This document shows, piece after piece, positions 1-12,771 of a DNA stretch of 64,000 bases (positions are counted from its first letter, which is position 1; each line of letters opens with the position of its first letter). Below the pieces are notes generated by a model that worked only from the letters and a program-made list of their open reading frames with translations, did no database searches and was not told the origin of the DNA. This stretch comes from Aristolochia californica (taxonomy: Eukaryota > Streptophyta > Magnoliopsida > Piperales > Aristolochiaceae): contig JARWKL010000015.1 in assembly GCA_029961685.1 (NCBI GenBank), positions 18,970,801 to 19,034,800 on the forward strand. The letters run 5' to 3'. The position numbers and the translations under genes are program-made.

Positions 1-1409
1 ATTAGAGTAGATGATGCATGCACCACTACATTCAAATGAGTATTTACGTTACTTTTTCCAAAAATACCAGTTCATAAGTTCCATGATTTGAAGCTTGAGA
101 TTGTTAATCTAAAGAAATTTTTACCTTTAAATTGGCAGATATACTCTTTTATTTCATTAAAAATTTGCAGCTGCTAAGTATATTACAAACATAGAAAAGG
201 TTACCTAGACCGAAAGGCTTATCAGATGAGCTTCTCAACAGCTAAAACTGCTAATGTTTTCTACTAAGTACTCTGACATGAAGTGATGCGAGAGAACTAC
301 TTCGTTGCATGTTAAGAGAGATGTAAATGAGGTTGCTGAGACAATTTGAGAAATCTAAAAAGTAAGGTATACATTGTTGAGATTATTACTTCCATTCTTG
401 TTAAAGTTGGGTCCAAGTCCATCCTAAAACAACTAGCCAAAGCTATGAGTTTTTTTTTTTTTTTTTTTCCGGACTAATAACCACTTGACTTTTCCTACTA
501 TTAAGCCATGTGGAATTATTGCACTAACACTCACCCCCAGTCCAACAGAACAACAGACTGAGACGTGAACAACACAACAGGGTACACATTAATTGGTCAA
601 AAATTTGGTCTAACAAGGCAGATATCCTCCTCTAGCATGTTAAAATTGGTTCCAGATCCATGCAAAATGACTAGCCAAACTTAAGAAGCCTTCTCTTCCA
701 ACTAATAGGAAACACCAGAAGCACAATACCATGAGATTAACACAAAGAAAATTGTCCAACATTGTATCAGAGCAGGTGCTCAGACATAAGGCCTATACCC
801 AAAATTGTCCATAACTAGGAGCTATAAAGAGGATCCATACGTGAGGAGTATTAATAATAGTCTCACAAGGAGCCAAGAATCCTGTGTTTATTACTTGAGG
901 AAGTGTCCTATAGTAGTTAACCTTCACCGAATAATTTTGGAATGGACCTGAACCCAACTTTGAGAAATTTATAGATTGGCTTGCTAAGGCTTGGAGAGAA
1001 ATTTCTTTCTCCACGAGAAATTGGCTCCTGATGTTCACATACCATGGAAGTGATGTTTGTTAACAGCACAAGAATACAAACAACTAATATTGTAATGTCC
1101 TATAGTAGTTATTTGTGAAGAACAGTAACACCATTATGCCTGTGGCTACAGCATAGCAAATGTATAAAATCAGAGTACTCTGAGCTTGTGTCTGACAATG
1201 CAAACAATATCTACAGAAAGCACTTAGAGGGAACAACTAAAAGAGACCATAATTAATAAGTTGATTTGATTGCATCATTTGTAACCATGATCCAGCAAGT
1301 CTAATGCAATGGCTCTAGTGTTTTCTGTGCACAATGGGACACATATTTTGAATACTCAGTGGAAAACAAATGATCCCAAAAATTAGAGACATGAGCTGAG
1401 AAAACCTAC
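1..1409. other. No recognisable exon; downstream of the SRF exons
   Basis: This stretch lies where the rest of the SRF gene (later LRRs, membrane segment, kinase) should continue on the minus strand. I looked for the next LRR exon and found none. It contains a long T run near 450-468 and two imperfect direct repeats around 400-500 and 640-715, both with 'ccatcc/ccatgc' followed by 'actagccaaa'. The phrase 'tcctatagtagtta' also occurs twice (about 909 and 1099). It could be a long intron with an insertion, or sequence beyond a truncation. Confidence 0.4.
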
Positions 1410-2951
1410 AAGACAGACAGGCCCCCATGATCAGCAAAAATGTCTCCTACTGATGTCGCGAGTGAATTGTGGCTGGTATTCCTGCAATTATGGTTGCAAA
1501 TTGTGAGCACCGTTACAGCCTTGTCAGAGGTTCAACCAACAAAGTGAATTAATTCACAGTGCAGAGCATGGAACTTACAAGTAACTCAGTGAAATCATAG
1601 TCGAAATTGAGTAGGGAAGATTGCCGGAGAGATTATTGTTTGCGAGATTTCTGTATCAGTTAAATAGACTGCTAGACATCAACAAGTGGAAAGATGAATA
1701 AGAAAACTGAATAACATGAATGGAAATGACTTTACAGGTAAGTAAGATTCGGCGGCAATTGATAGGGGATGGAATCATGTATTACATTGTTGCTGAAATC
1801 CCTAAGAAAGGACAACAGAAAATAAATCAGACAGAAAAGACAGTGCTATATTGTTATTATCATTTATAAAAAAAGAAAATATAATTTTCTCACAGCTTTC
1901 TCAAAGAGAAGAGATTTGACAGGAGATATCCCATGGTTCCACTGAGCCCAAGTCCTGAAATCTGACTGTTGCAAAAAGAAAAAAAATTATCAAGTCATGC
2001 CATCTCTCTATCTCTCTCTGAACTCCATACAGTGTAGGGGGAAAAAAGGAAGCACCATTTTATCAAATGGATAATCAGCAAACAGATTAAATATAGTATA
2101 AAGAAACACAAGCCCCGAATGATGTACACATACATAGATATAACGGACGAGCCCGCACAGGAGATGCCCTTCCATGACTCCGCACAGGGATCACCTCCGT
2201 TAGATTTCCATCCAGATAGTTGTTGAGGGTAATTCAACGAACTGTATAAGACACCTAAAGCTTGAACTGAAAACCAGACATAAATATATATGCTCAGCTA
2301 CTACAGATTAGAAAGCTTATTCAATCCACTAGAACTGCAGACGACAAGACATCTGTTACACACTCAAATTGAATCTTACTATGCTAGCATTAATAAGAAA
2401 CCCGCTGACCTTCTTATTTACGATTAAAACTATTTTCATAATAATAAATAAATAAATAAAACCTTATTACGAGTCCTCCAAAATCTCAAAACAAACTAAC
2501 AAGTTCAACAGGAGTACACTGAAACGGGAAAAGTCAATGATGGTTTGCAGATCTCATGAAAGATCCATTTTCACGTCCTGACTCTTTTCATGAAACAATC
2601 AGACCCCTAGTGTAAAAATTCCAGTTTTAACCGTAAAAAACAAATTCCCAACTATCTGCCTAAACATTGATCCGCCACTCTTTCAAGCATTTTGAAACTG
2701 GTCAAGAAGATAACCATCCACCACATATGCATGAACACGCAACAAAACAAAATCAGGAAAAGAAAAATGAGCCATCAGGGATCAAACAACCCAAAGCAAA
2801 AAAACAAAAACAAAGAAAGGAGTCATACGAATGAGACCTCACCATCAGATTGATCTGTAGCAGCACCGACAGGTGATTGAAACAGTAAAAAAGCTGACAA
2901 GATAAATGCAGGTAATAAACGGCGAAACTCGTACTCAGCGTTCCCTTCCAT
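1410..2951 (-). CDS. SRF: STRUBBELIG-receptor family (SRF) LRR receptor kinase, N-terminal exons only
   Basis: Six consecutive exons can be read on the minus strand with GT-AG borders and matching phase: 2843-2951, 2134-2254, 1894-1965, 1736-1801, 1579-1650 and 1410-1481. Exon 1 encodes a signal peptide (MEGNAEYEFRRLLPAFILSA...). Exon 2 carries the SRF-typical N-terminal cap, with QQLSGWKSNGGDPC and ESWKGISC. The next four exons are LRR exons of 66-72 bp, each split inside the LxL motif: ISGLGLSGTMG, IPYQLPPNLTYL, NLANNNLSGNLP and HNSLATSVGDIF. This 72-bp exon rhythm is characteristic of plant LRR receptors. Family members continue with about three more LRRs, a proline-rich segment, one membrane helix and a usually inactive kinase; none is visible between position 1 and 1409. 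The gene is either truncated here or interrupted by an intron of at least 1.4 kb that leaves the window. The start at 2951 was chosen because it gives the signal peptide; an in-frame ATG at 3167 would add an unlikely extension. Confidence 0.8.
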
Positions 2952-4626
2952 CAAGGTACAAGCAAGAAAAAACTCTTCGGCTATGCCATGAAATCGCAGG
3001 AACCAGGAGAGGTATAAGGGGATCATGCAAGGAGTAGTGAGCAAGTCGGGAAGGGGGAGTGTGAAGGCCTGTCGGCAAAGGAGTAAAAAGGGGGAAGGTG
3101 TTGACGAAGGAAGAGCAGGTGAGTCCAGGCAAGCATATTTTCTCTTCTGATTTTGGTCCACCTCCACAAACCACTGTAGAGTGTGAGACCAAAGGCGGGG
3201 CCCACTTTCTCTGTCAATAACACGAGAGAGAGGAGAACCGACATGCCGGGAGAAGCGGAAAAGGGACTAAAGAGACAGATTTTCTAGAAAAGACTGAAAT
3301 ACCCTGATAGTGACGATCTAAATGTTATGCCAGGTGTTGTCCCCTGGCCCCATCCGCTAGAATCTCATGCCATGCCATGCAATGCAACGGGAAAAACCAA
3401 TACTGATTGAGTTGATTGGTTGAACAAGATTTTATAAAACGCAAAAAATTAGATAAAATCTGAGTGACCTGGCCAGGTGAGCTCGTTAATGGCAAACCAT
3501 GTGATCCAGTCAGCGGGTGAGAGAGGAGCCCCTTACTTACCCTTGCCGAAGAGGGGGAATCCCCTCCCATACCCTCTTCTTCTAATGGCAAGGACCATTC
3601 ATTCCCTTGTCGATAATAGAAGAGGGAGTATGTACTCTGTAGTCTGTAGCAGTCAGTCTGCCGGATGGTACTGAAGCTCAAAATCGTCATAACTCAAAGA
3701 GTCAGGCCTGGAAATGCAGAACCAAAGAAAATACGGAGCTACCCCTGTTGCCAACTGAAAAAAAAAAAAAAAGCTTTTATCTCCCATGAGGAGCTGCCTT
3801 AGGAAATGCAGTGGATGGTGAGAAACCAACCCCCTTCCTCTATTTTTTGTTTTTTGATAATAATGCTTTGACGAAGACAGAGAGGGATTTCGCTTGAAAA
3901 CGTTGCCAATTATAACCTATTAAACAAAGCCAATATGGAGGCACAGCTTCGGATTTGGTCTGTTGGCATGGCCCCATGCCCATGTGAACCTCCCATCATT
4001 TGAATCGATTCTTCCCTCTTTACCTAATGGATGATGAATCAACCCAATTACCTAAAACAACAATCTTGTTTCATTATTGTTACTACTACACCCAATTGAT
4101 GCTCTTTATAAATTATTATGTCTTCTAATGGAAATGAAACAGGGGAACAAATACCAAGGGAAGGAAAGTGGAACTCAATTCATCGCAACCTCATGTATCT
4201 GATTTTGTCTTCCAATACCAACCATCCCTCTTTCCCAGATTTATCCGAAACTGAAGGTACAAAGTCTGCAACAAACAGATTTCCCCCGATTCTCTAATAA
4301 AAGAGTTCTTACGAGGCTTGCATCTAGTATAATTTATTTACAGACCTCGATTAATACTTGGGTTGTCACTCCTACTTTGCCCCTGGAAATTGCCACCCCC
4401 CTGTTTTCTAATTACTCATTGCAAACACCAAGATTTTGTGGGCATGCTTGCTTCAATTTTCGGGGTCAAGCCCCTCCACAAGTTCGGAAAGATTTAACTC
4501 AGATTTGTCGATGGAATAGAAACAAGCTTTGGAGAAAAAGGGTTTCACATCATAGTTAAAATAACACAATATTAAAAGATACACATTTCATTTCTCCTGT
4601 GTAACTTGCCAGGCAGAAAGGAAAAG
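2952..4626. other. Intergenic: SRF promoter side and LIF2 3' flank
   Basis: No coding signal was found on either strand; the short open frames here have no family resemblance and lack splice-consistent neighbours. The part next to 2951 should hold the SRF promoter and 5'UTR, and the part before 4627 the 3'UTR of the LIF2-like gene. An A run sits at about 3760-3772. Confidence 0.5.
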
Positions 4627-7609
4627 TTAATATGGGCGATATCTACGTCCCCGACCATTATTATCATTGTTTTGCCTGCTTCCGCTTGATCCACTTCCAC
4701 CTCGATTGCCACCCTTGGATGGGGGTGGGGGTCCAGCCACCGGGGCTCCTGGTTGTTGCCTGCATGAAAACAGGTGTTTTGACGTTGAAAATGCAAATGC
4801 TAGCATATGAAGAAACAATTACTCTTTATTTTTATTTTCTTTTTATGCTCAAGGAAAGTCAGCATTTTTAACTTACAGGACGTATCCAAGTCGCCCATCA
4901 GGCAAAAGCATAGGCACCATCGCCATGCCTGCAGGAGTGGGTCCACGGCCATAGATCATAGGCTGAAAGGAGTTCCACCAAGAAAACTTTAACGAACCAT
5001 CAAAAGATCATAAAAACAAGAGAAGATCAAGGAAACCCACAAAATCAACTGCCTCAAACACATACAACAGAGAAAGCACTTTGCAAAGCAATATCTCTCA
5101 CCTGTGCAAAGCCTGCAGCACCGTACCCAGCACCAAATGCACCATAGGGTGGCAAGCCATAACCAACACGAGGAAAATTTGGAATAAGGGCCGCCTTTTG
5201 TGTGTTAGGTCCAGAGTCAGGCTTCCGATCACTGGCCTGTGGTTTTGCAAGGGAACAATCAAGGACTTGACCTGTCAATAACATCAACCATGTCAAGAAT
5301 ATTTAACTCAAATCAGAAAGACAACAATGATTCTTTACAAAAAAACACCCACCCTCTAGTTCATATTTCTCTGTGTTTTTAAGGGCCTTCATAGCACTGG
5401 ACCTCTCTGCAAAATGAACAAAACCAAATCTACTCTTCTCCTGCCCAGCTTTTGCAGGCGGAAGCACAATCTTCGTGATTTCACCATGCCGCTCAAATAG
5501 GTGCTTCAACTGATCCTGAGTCACGTTTTTTGGCAAGTTTTTTACATAAACTGCCTTCACCTGTAGCAAGCAGCCAGCCCCAGAGATCAGAAAGTGTCAA
5601 TCCAACAAGGTTAAAAAAGTAATAGGAGACGGTCACAGATACAGTGCTCTAGGCATATGGTCTATCCATAATTACCAAGCAGGAAATAGTGACAAGAAGC
5701 TCAGTGAAAAAAATAAAAATAAAAAATAAAAACTATGAGATAAGAGCATTTTGAGAAACTTGTATGAAATATTAATATTAAGAGGACAACTAAGTAAATC
5801 ATTTAGAAACATATACGAAACAGAAAGTATAGAAGAAAAATATTCCCATACATACCATATGTACTGTAACAAATTTTTATTTATTCCTCTCCACAATAAT
5901 TGTCAAATAGCTATCATAATGGTTCCATGTAATAAAAAAAAAAGAGACTTCAAAATTTTCACCTTCAACATTTCATCTTACAAAACATATAAAAACGATC
6001 TTATGTTAAGTTCAGAAGCTGCAAGTAAAACTAAATATAGGATTAATATGAGTTCTGGAAAATTTTCTAACACACTTCAGTATAGTTCAGAAAGGTTTTT
6101 AAAAAATTAAGGAAAATTGTTTCAGTTTCCCAAAAAGGTTTCCAGGATATAGGTTTCCTATCCAGATGAGGAGTTTCTACTAGACCAGTAACAACAGATT
6201 TAAGATACTGCTAAGGGTCCAACTCTTTTGGAACCGTTAGGCTTTACATATATATCCCAAAAAATTGAGTACATGGAACAGCATGTTTTATGAAACCAAA
6301 CAAGCCCCACAAGTTAATAAGAGAAGGTACCTGAGATGCGGGAGATGAATCAGCAGATTTGGGGTCAGCCCAACTCACTGTTGGAGCATTATTATCAAGC
6401 TTGAATTGTGGATTTGACATCTTTTGCCTTGAATACTCAGCACAAGCATGGTTATAATACTCAATGAAGGCAAACCCGCGGTTGCGGCTAGAATTTTGTG
6501 GATCCTGCAAAAGCGTCGAAAGTAATTTAGAAGCATATCCAAAGACTTAAAACAGAAACAATGATGAAGAGGAGAACCAACCATGTGCAATACAATTGAC
6601 CATAACCTAGAAACTTCAGTTCTATTCATACCTTTAGCAGTTCCACGGTGGTAACTCCAGGGCCCACCTTTTTCACAACCTTGCGCAAATCTGCCTCCGC
6701 CCAACTTCTTGGAACATTACCAATAAACAAGCGGTGCTTTGCTTGAGATGTGGAACACTTGATTTTTCTTCCCTGAATTGGGTATTATGGCCAATTAAAA
6801 TCTTAGCCATTAAACTAAAAGAAATTCGCCATTTTGAATGAAGTATAACAGCCAATAGAACTTGTCATGTAAAGGATAGTATACTCAAAAAAGGACAAGA
6901 AAAAAAAAAGCTCAAGACACCCCAAGGAAATATAGATAACCTTAAATTCAGTATTATTGAGATCCTCAATAGCCTTTGAAGCCAATTCCTTAGTTCGAAA
7001 GGTCACAAAAGCATATCCTTTGTTCTCTGAAGAATCCTTGCCTTTCATGATCCTAACCTGTTACAACCAAACAAGGAACTAAACAATCCACAACAAATGG
7101 ATATAATCAAGTCACAAAAGCAACCAATATTTTACCTCTGTAACTTCTCCAATTGACTCACAGAAGCCCTTCAGGTCCTCTTCTGTGACATCATGAGGAA
7201 TACCTCCCAGATAAACTTCAGAGCCGTGCGGTGGAAGAGCAAGAAGCTCTGCATGCTCTTGATGCTCAGCTGCATCATTGGCTCCACCAGATTCCACCTC
7301 AACATCTTCACTATCTGATTTTACTTCACCATCACCTCCATTTGTAACTGCAGCCTCCTCCTCCTCCTCCTCTTCATCCTCCTCTTCCTCTTCTTCCACA
7401 TCTTCTTCCACATCTTCTTCTACCTCTTCCTCTTCTTGTACATCTTCTTCTTCGTCCTCCTCTACTTCTTCTTCGATTTCCTCATATTCAACTTCTTCTT
7501 CCATGTTCTCATCCAGGTCAACCTGCTCTTCAGATTCAATTGACTTTTCGGGTTCAACTGGCTTTGAATTTGATGACGAATTTGCTTTCGGCCTCGGCAT
7601 CTTATGCAT
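4627..7609 (-). CDS. LIF2: LIF2-like hnRNP Q/R-type RNA-binding protein with three RRMs
   Basis: Eight coding exons on the minus strand (7136-7609, 6941-7057, 6632-6772, 6331-6504, 5353-5560, 5102-5271, 4877-4962, 4627-4759) join in phase to 500 residues. The N-terminus is an acidic Glu/Asp tract (about residues 20-100). RRM1 follows, with SEVYLGGIPHDVTEEDL and RNP1-like KGYAFVTF. RRM2 has HRLFIGNVPRSW and RGFAFIEY; RRM3 has AVYVKNLPKNVTQDQL and FGFVHF. The tail is Gly/Arg-rich and ends near GRGRRYRPY. This layout matches Arabidopsis LIF2 (LHP1-interacting factor 2) and its paralogues, nuclear proteins that connect RNA binding with Polycomb-type repression. The acceptor 'ttag' lies directly before the ATG at 7609, so the initiator codon is the first codon of its exon; a second ATG at 7600 (MPRPK) is the start typical of homologues. 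The exact orthologue among the three plant paralogues is uncertain. Confidence 0.9.
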
Positions 7610-10420
7610 CTAATAGAAGCTTGCAAGGCAACTGTGAAAGAAGCACAGTAGCCAGAAGCATTTGCAAGAGGGAGAATACAAACATTGGATGGAGGAAAAC
7701 AAATGAAAGGACAAAAGGAGTTGAAGAGTGAGAATCTTGACAGAATCCACGCCATGAGATATGGCTCCAAGGAGTTTCAAACTGAAAGATTTGCTCTAAA
7801 GGGATGATAATAAGCAGTAGTACTAATAGAGCAGACAACAGAGAGTCTGAATGAATGATAATCAAGAGAATAATGCTCAATAGGACCACAAAAAGAGGAA
7901 AATCTCCAATTTAGACACCAAGGTACTGGCCATAAAATAGTCGCCTAGTGTTTAAGTATTTAGTTAGATAAGTTCTGGCACAATATGACGCAGAAAAGGA
8001 CTAACAACCAAAACAAGACAAAAGAAAAAAAGCATCAACATAAGAAATATGAAATTGGAGAAGGAAAATATAAAAAATATATATCTGCATAATTCAGCTG
8101 AACTGAGAATCAAGAGGAGGCGAGCCTCAAAAAACAAGAGAGAACATTTAATTGATCAACATACAAAAAAGATGACAGATTATAAGTTTAAATGAAACAC
8201 CAAAAAAGGTTAAAAAAAATAAAAATAATGAAGATCATCTTTAATAAACAGAAGCACAACACATGCAGGACACCTGAATCCAGCATCCAATCTATATAAG
8301 AACATATGTTACAAACATCAAAATGTTATGTTGTGCATTACCATAACAATTCCATCATTTCTACAATCCTTGGACAACGAGGAGCATCCTATAAATTTCT
8401 TGTGGGGTCTTAGACATGAAAGCTAGTAGGGACTCTATCATGGTGCAGTAGCATGAGCAGATCTAATGACTCTCCTCTGGATTGTATCTCAAAAGTGGAA
8501 TTTTTCACATCTTTCCAGAAAGAAAAAAAGGAATTTTTCACACATTTTCTGTTACTGATTATAACTCTATGGATCTTGGGCTTCTGACCTACTATCAAGA
8601 TTACAGAACAGCTGTCTGGCAGATTTTAAGGTATATAAATAATGTTGGCAATCTGTTTTGGCAACTCATTTTTGGGTTTTCTGCCTTTTTAAATAAAATT
8701 TCCATCCTTTTCAAAAAAAAAAAAATGAATGAGAAAGTTATGTGTGCAATTCTTCATTTAACAAAAAATAGAAAGTTCAGATGCTGTTTTCCTTCCTAAA
8801 TCAACAGTTGGAGGAATCCCATGTAATATGTAACAGTAGGTACTTTTAGAAAATATATAAGTAACAGTAGGTGTTTGGGAGGGTTGACACTCAAGACTCA
8901 AAAACTAAAAGAAAATCTGGGTTGTGTTCAAAACAAGATGTAGATTAATGATCACAAAGCATCTCCTACAAGGGCAGGAAAAAGAATATCCAAAAATATT
9001 TCTTTAAAGATGATTACTTGAAGTAAATCCCAAAAGAAAACTTATAGACCAAGGGGATGAAATACCACACCATAAGATTGTTCAAAACTCTCAAATCTGA
9101 ACAAGTTGGAATTTGCCTCTGATCTCTAAAGATTAGATTCACATTCTAGTAGTATTATTTAAACAGCCTAAAATCATTATGTTTGCTCCAACCTAAAGAA
9201 ATATATAAAGTGGCTCTGCACAAGAAGGAGCAAGACAATCTTGTCCTGGCTTTTGCACTTTCAATATAAGACAAAAATAACCAACTTCCCAAGCTCTTTT
9301 GAGGTTACATCACCAAAAGACATATTTTTTTCCTGAATGTTGGCTATACATTACAAAACGCCCAAAGCCCAAGACCTGAACCCAAGATTTCCAGCAAAAA
9401 TTGGTTAGACTGACACCACACACTAAGCCCTTAGTAAGACTTAGACCCAATACTTCACATATGACTCCACACCAAGCCCTTTAAAGACTTGAATCAAAGA
9501 ATTCAACCCAAGCTTCATAAGGCCACTGAACTTGAGCTCCCGCCCACCTAAAAATGATACCTCAAATATCATATATGTTGCACAAAAGCAAAAAACGTGA
9601 CCAATAACAGAAAGAAGATGAGATTCCAACTGCTTTTTTAATTAGGCCTTTAATTATGAAAATTGTGTCTGAACTGGAGCTCCCACTCCATTCACAGGGA
9701 AAACAAAAAGGAAAAATCGAACTACCGGTTATCTATCATGAAAGAGAAAGCTATTGGAGATCAACTCTCAGTCAATCTAATTTCCTACATCTAAGATGTC
9801 GAAATAGTTGTGATTGAAAATAACAGCTCATTCATTAAATTCAGCTTATCTGTTTATGTTGTTTGGCTTATACTTGAAAGTGATAAGGCAAGGCTGAAGT
9901 TCATTTGAAAGTGATAAGGAACCGCAACTTCTGTCATAGATATTCCTATGAAACTAAATGGAAACATTGCCCTCTTATGATTAAACGTTTTACAGCTAAA
10001 TGACCTTGCACGTTTCGGAGAACAAAAATAACTCCAGGTGTTGTTATGTAGCAATACATCCTCAGACCGAACCACGACGAAGGAACACAAATTTCTCAAG
10101 GCATCTAGACTTGGGTTTCCGTCAGGCAAATATCTAGGTTCAATATTGTTGACCACATCCAGCGTATGTAGAAAGGGAGTTCAGAAAAGTTTCCTACAGA
10201 ATAGAGAACAACGAGAAATAAGAAAGAAGAAGTACCTGGTCGATTTCCGGCACAAACTCCTTGCCTGTCGAAACACAAAAGAAAATGTGCGAAAAACGAA
10301 ACCTTACGCGTTTCTCTGAACTTCGGCGTCCTCTTGTATAAATCGTCAAGATGGAGCCTTGAGAAGCTCCCGTTGCAGTACAGACAGAAGCAACCTAGGG
10401 TTTTTTCCCCCTATCCGCCT
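7610..10420 (-). promoter_or_regulatory. LIF2: 5' leader of the LIF2-like gene: long 5'UTR intron and telo-box
   Basis: The coding exon begins exactly at a splice acceptor (7610-7611), so an upstream non-coding exon must exist. The best candidate ends at 10236 (cgaccag, then gtacttctt), giving a 5'UTR intron of about 2.6 kb (7610-10235). No coding segment is seen within it. Just upstream of the candidate exon, 10397-10404 reads AAACCCTA on the minus strand. This is a telo-box, common near start sites of plant genes for the translation and RNA-handling machinery. Exon border and start site are inferred; transcript data would settle them. Confidence 0.45.
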
Positions 10421-11123
10421 CTTTTTTCCGCTTTATGATGATGCCACGCTAAGACGTACCATCACATGCGGACGCTTAGGAGCAATCGGGCCAGGTCTAG
10501 TCACGCGAAAAAGTTTCGGGACCAGCCGTCAAACCTTCTAACGACGAGCAATTGGTTTAAGTTGCTTTATTTTAATTCACTAGCGGAAATACTTGATGAG
10601 AACAAAAAGTCAAAAATTAATTAAATAACTCATGAAATCAACCCCATCTATTTATAATTTCACTATAACTTTATCAACTCCAAATGCTACCCATTTACCT
10701 CACCACTACCCAACTCTATGACATAACCTAAACCTTTCCCGTGCACTAAAATACTTACTCTTACTTTCGTTTTCAATTTAAACCTCCTTTAAACCAACCT
10801 ATAAATCCCATCATTCACGTTAATATATCATAAAAAAACAACCATCACTATTTTCCTCTTCCCGGCAACTCGTATCGATGGCAAATGTCCCATCTGCATA
10901 TAACTCACTTTAACTCCCTCATATTTTTTGTTGGCGTACTTGAGGAGGGGAGTGTTACGGATTATCAATTTCATAACCCTTCTTCCTCCAATTTTCTTCT
11001 AATGAGTTTCTTTCTTTTTTTCTCCGTGAATTAAATTCATAGAGTCCTGAAAATAGAAGAAACCCATTAAAGCAATGCAACCTCTCAATTAAACACAACG
11101 GGTTATTCTATATCCCAAGAAAG
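10421..11123. other. AT-rich spacer with possible retroelement end
   Basis: No gene seen. The phrase 'gaggaggggagtgttacgg' at about 10941-10960 resembles the purine tract plus TG that often precedes a plant LTR, but I could not find a matching second LTR, so no element is called. Confidence 0.25.
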
Positions 11124-11127
11124 ATGG

Positions 11128-12305
11128 ATGGCTATGGGTAAGAAATTGGAAGAAATACGAGCACGGTTAGATGCTTCCATTGAAATTTATGCAAGTGAAG
11201 AACTCGTTGCTTCAACAGAAATGGTCACACGACCTCAAATATCCGACCATGAAATATGCGCAAAAGAGGTAGAAGAAAATATCTCGGACGGGCACAACAG
11301 CCACCCAGAAAATTCAAAGATTTTATCTTCTTTTCCAGCCGAGGTCCCAGAAGAGGCAGAAGCCAAGAAAGACCTTGGAAATAAAAAATCGGAGGGGTAT
11401 ACGACCACAAACCCGTCGGTAAGGGTTGATTTGGGTTCATCCTCAACAAACCCCTCCTCATGGCCAGCAGAAGCAATTCGTCCGACAAGGAGGCGTTTCC
11501 GAGAGCCCTTGGTTGCGGAAAATAACCAAGAGGCGAAGCCCCAAAGGGCTGCCCTTTGCCACCGGACATGGAGGAGGCTCCGTCGGCGCCGTCGGACACA
11601 ACTCCGGTGGGATTGGATTTCCGGCCAACACATCCCACTCGCAATCTACTTCTCGGTAGACCAGCGCAAACCCAAATTCCAATTTGGGGGGGGTAAGCGT
11701 CTCGGCAATTTTTTTTTTAAGGAACTTTGTTTTTATGTTGATGCGGACAATACTTGTGTGTATGGTCATTGCCCAATTAAAATTGTGGGCTGTTTATTCT
11801 TTCTGTTGATGAGACCACCAGTAGGGTGAATTTCCCATATCGGTTTGTGCTTACTGGGATGCTCCTGTATGATAAGCAAGGTGAATTAGAGACTGCAGAT
11901 GTTGCTATTCTAGACGTTGAGGGTGTGGTTGGGTATGTGTCTCAGAAATTGGAATCGAGTTTTCCCTCTTCTTTTCAATTGTGGTCCCTGACTAATTTGC
12001 CTGCTGGAATTTGTTGGAGTGATTTGAATGAGGTTGATCTTAGGATCAAAACAGTTTTCACAATTTTGTTTGTGGATTGCATAGTCTTGCTTCCCTTTGC
12101 TTATTATCTGGACCAGGTTGCTTCATTAGGCAGTGGTATTAGAACACGTTCTCTATTTGTTTTGCAATCTGTGGGGAAGAAAGGGAAGATGTATGAGGCA
12201 TTGCAGCTGTTTGATGAATTGCCTAAGAAAAATGTCGTGTACTGGTATGCAATGAATCGGGGACACCGTGAAGAGAAGAAACCCAACAATTGGATTGTAG
12301 CTTGA
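11128..12305 (+). pseudogene. Unrecognised open frames, probably retroelement/gene-fragment debris with a PPR-like piece
   Basis: Two adjoining plus-strand open frames (11128-11829 and 11826-12305) encode 233 and 159 residues. The first begins with a charged helix (KKLEEIRARLDASIE) that could be the start of a retrotransposon gag, but no zinc knuckle or other gag hallmark follows. The second ends with MYEALQLFDELPKKNVV, which looks like a pentatricopeptide-repeat unit of the PLS/E class. The middle (VLTGMLLYDKQGELETADVA) is not recognised. Flanking LTR-like sequence suggests fragments picked up or left by retroelements. I do not assign a function. Confidence 0.3.
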
Positions 12306-12445
12306 TGTTCTCATGAGCAGTAAAAAGGAATCCGATTGTCCTCTTCAAGCATGTTGGATTCGTTGCCTCAAGCGTTAATGGGGGATGAGCACAACAACAA
12401 CAACCATTGTCACCTTCGATTAACCGACCAATGAAAAGTAAAAGA

Positions 12446-12771
12446 CTTCTGGCACCATGTTGGCTTTTAGGATTCTATACTTTATGATCTTGATGAAGGA
12501 GAGAAGAGCATAGGAGACATCCAAGAGAGAGAGGAGATGAGAGCATACATTAGGAAGAAAAGAGGAGGAAGAAATAAGTTTGTGGACTTATACTAACCCT
12601 CGCCCTTAACTTTATTTATAGATGCCAAAAGTACAAATATTATAAATATACTCTTCACCCTAGTAGGAGTGAATAAGAGACAAAAACGGTAAGACAATTA
12701 CATCAATGATACCCCAACTTATTCATATCTTCCAATAGATTCAAATGTGTCCAGGGTATTGTAGGTTAACA
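12446..12771 (-). mobile_element. Possible LTR plus primer-binding site of a retrotransposon (minus orientation)
   Basis: Read on the minus strand, the segment from 12771 to 12458 begins TGTTAACC, contains TA-rich promoter-like sequence, and ends CCAACA. It is followed immediately by TGGTGCCAGAAG (12446-12457), in the position and form of a tRNA primer-binding site. That gives an LTR-like unit of 314 bp with TG...CA ends. No second copy was found in the window, so the element is incomplete or the call is wrong. Confidence 0.4.

Noticed and set aside
793..1038. 81-residue minus-strand frame as a possible SRF exon
   Set aside because: It contains no LRR, membrane or kinase motif and does not fit the exon phase.
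7278..7613. 111-residue plus-strand frame made almost only of Ser/Thr
   Set aside because: It is the antisense shadow of the Glu-rich tract of the LIF2-like gene.
11225..11769. Minus-strand frames of 100-139 residues
   Set aside because: They overlap the plus-strand frames, lack any recognisable motif and are not supported by splice signals.
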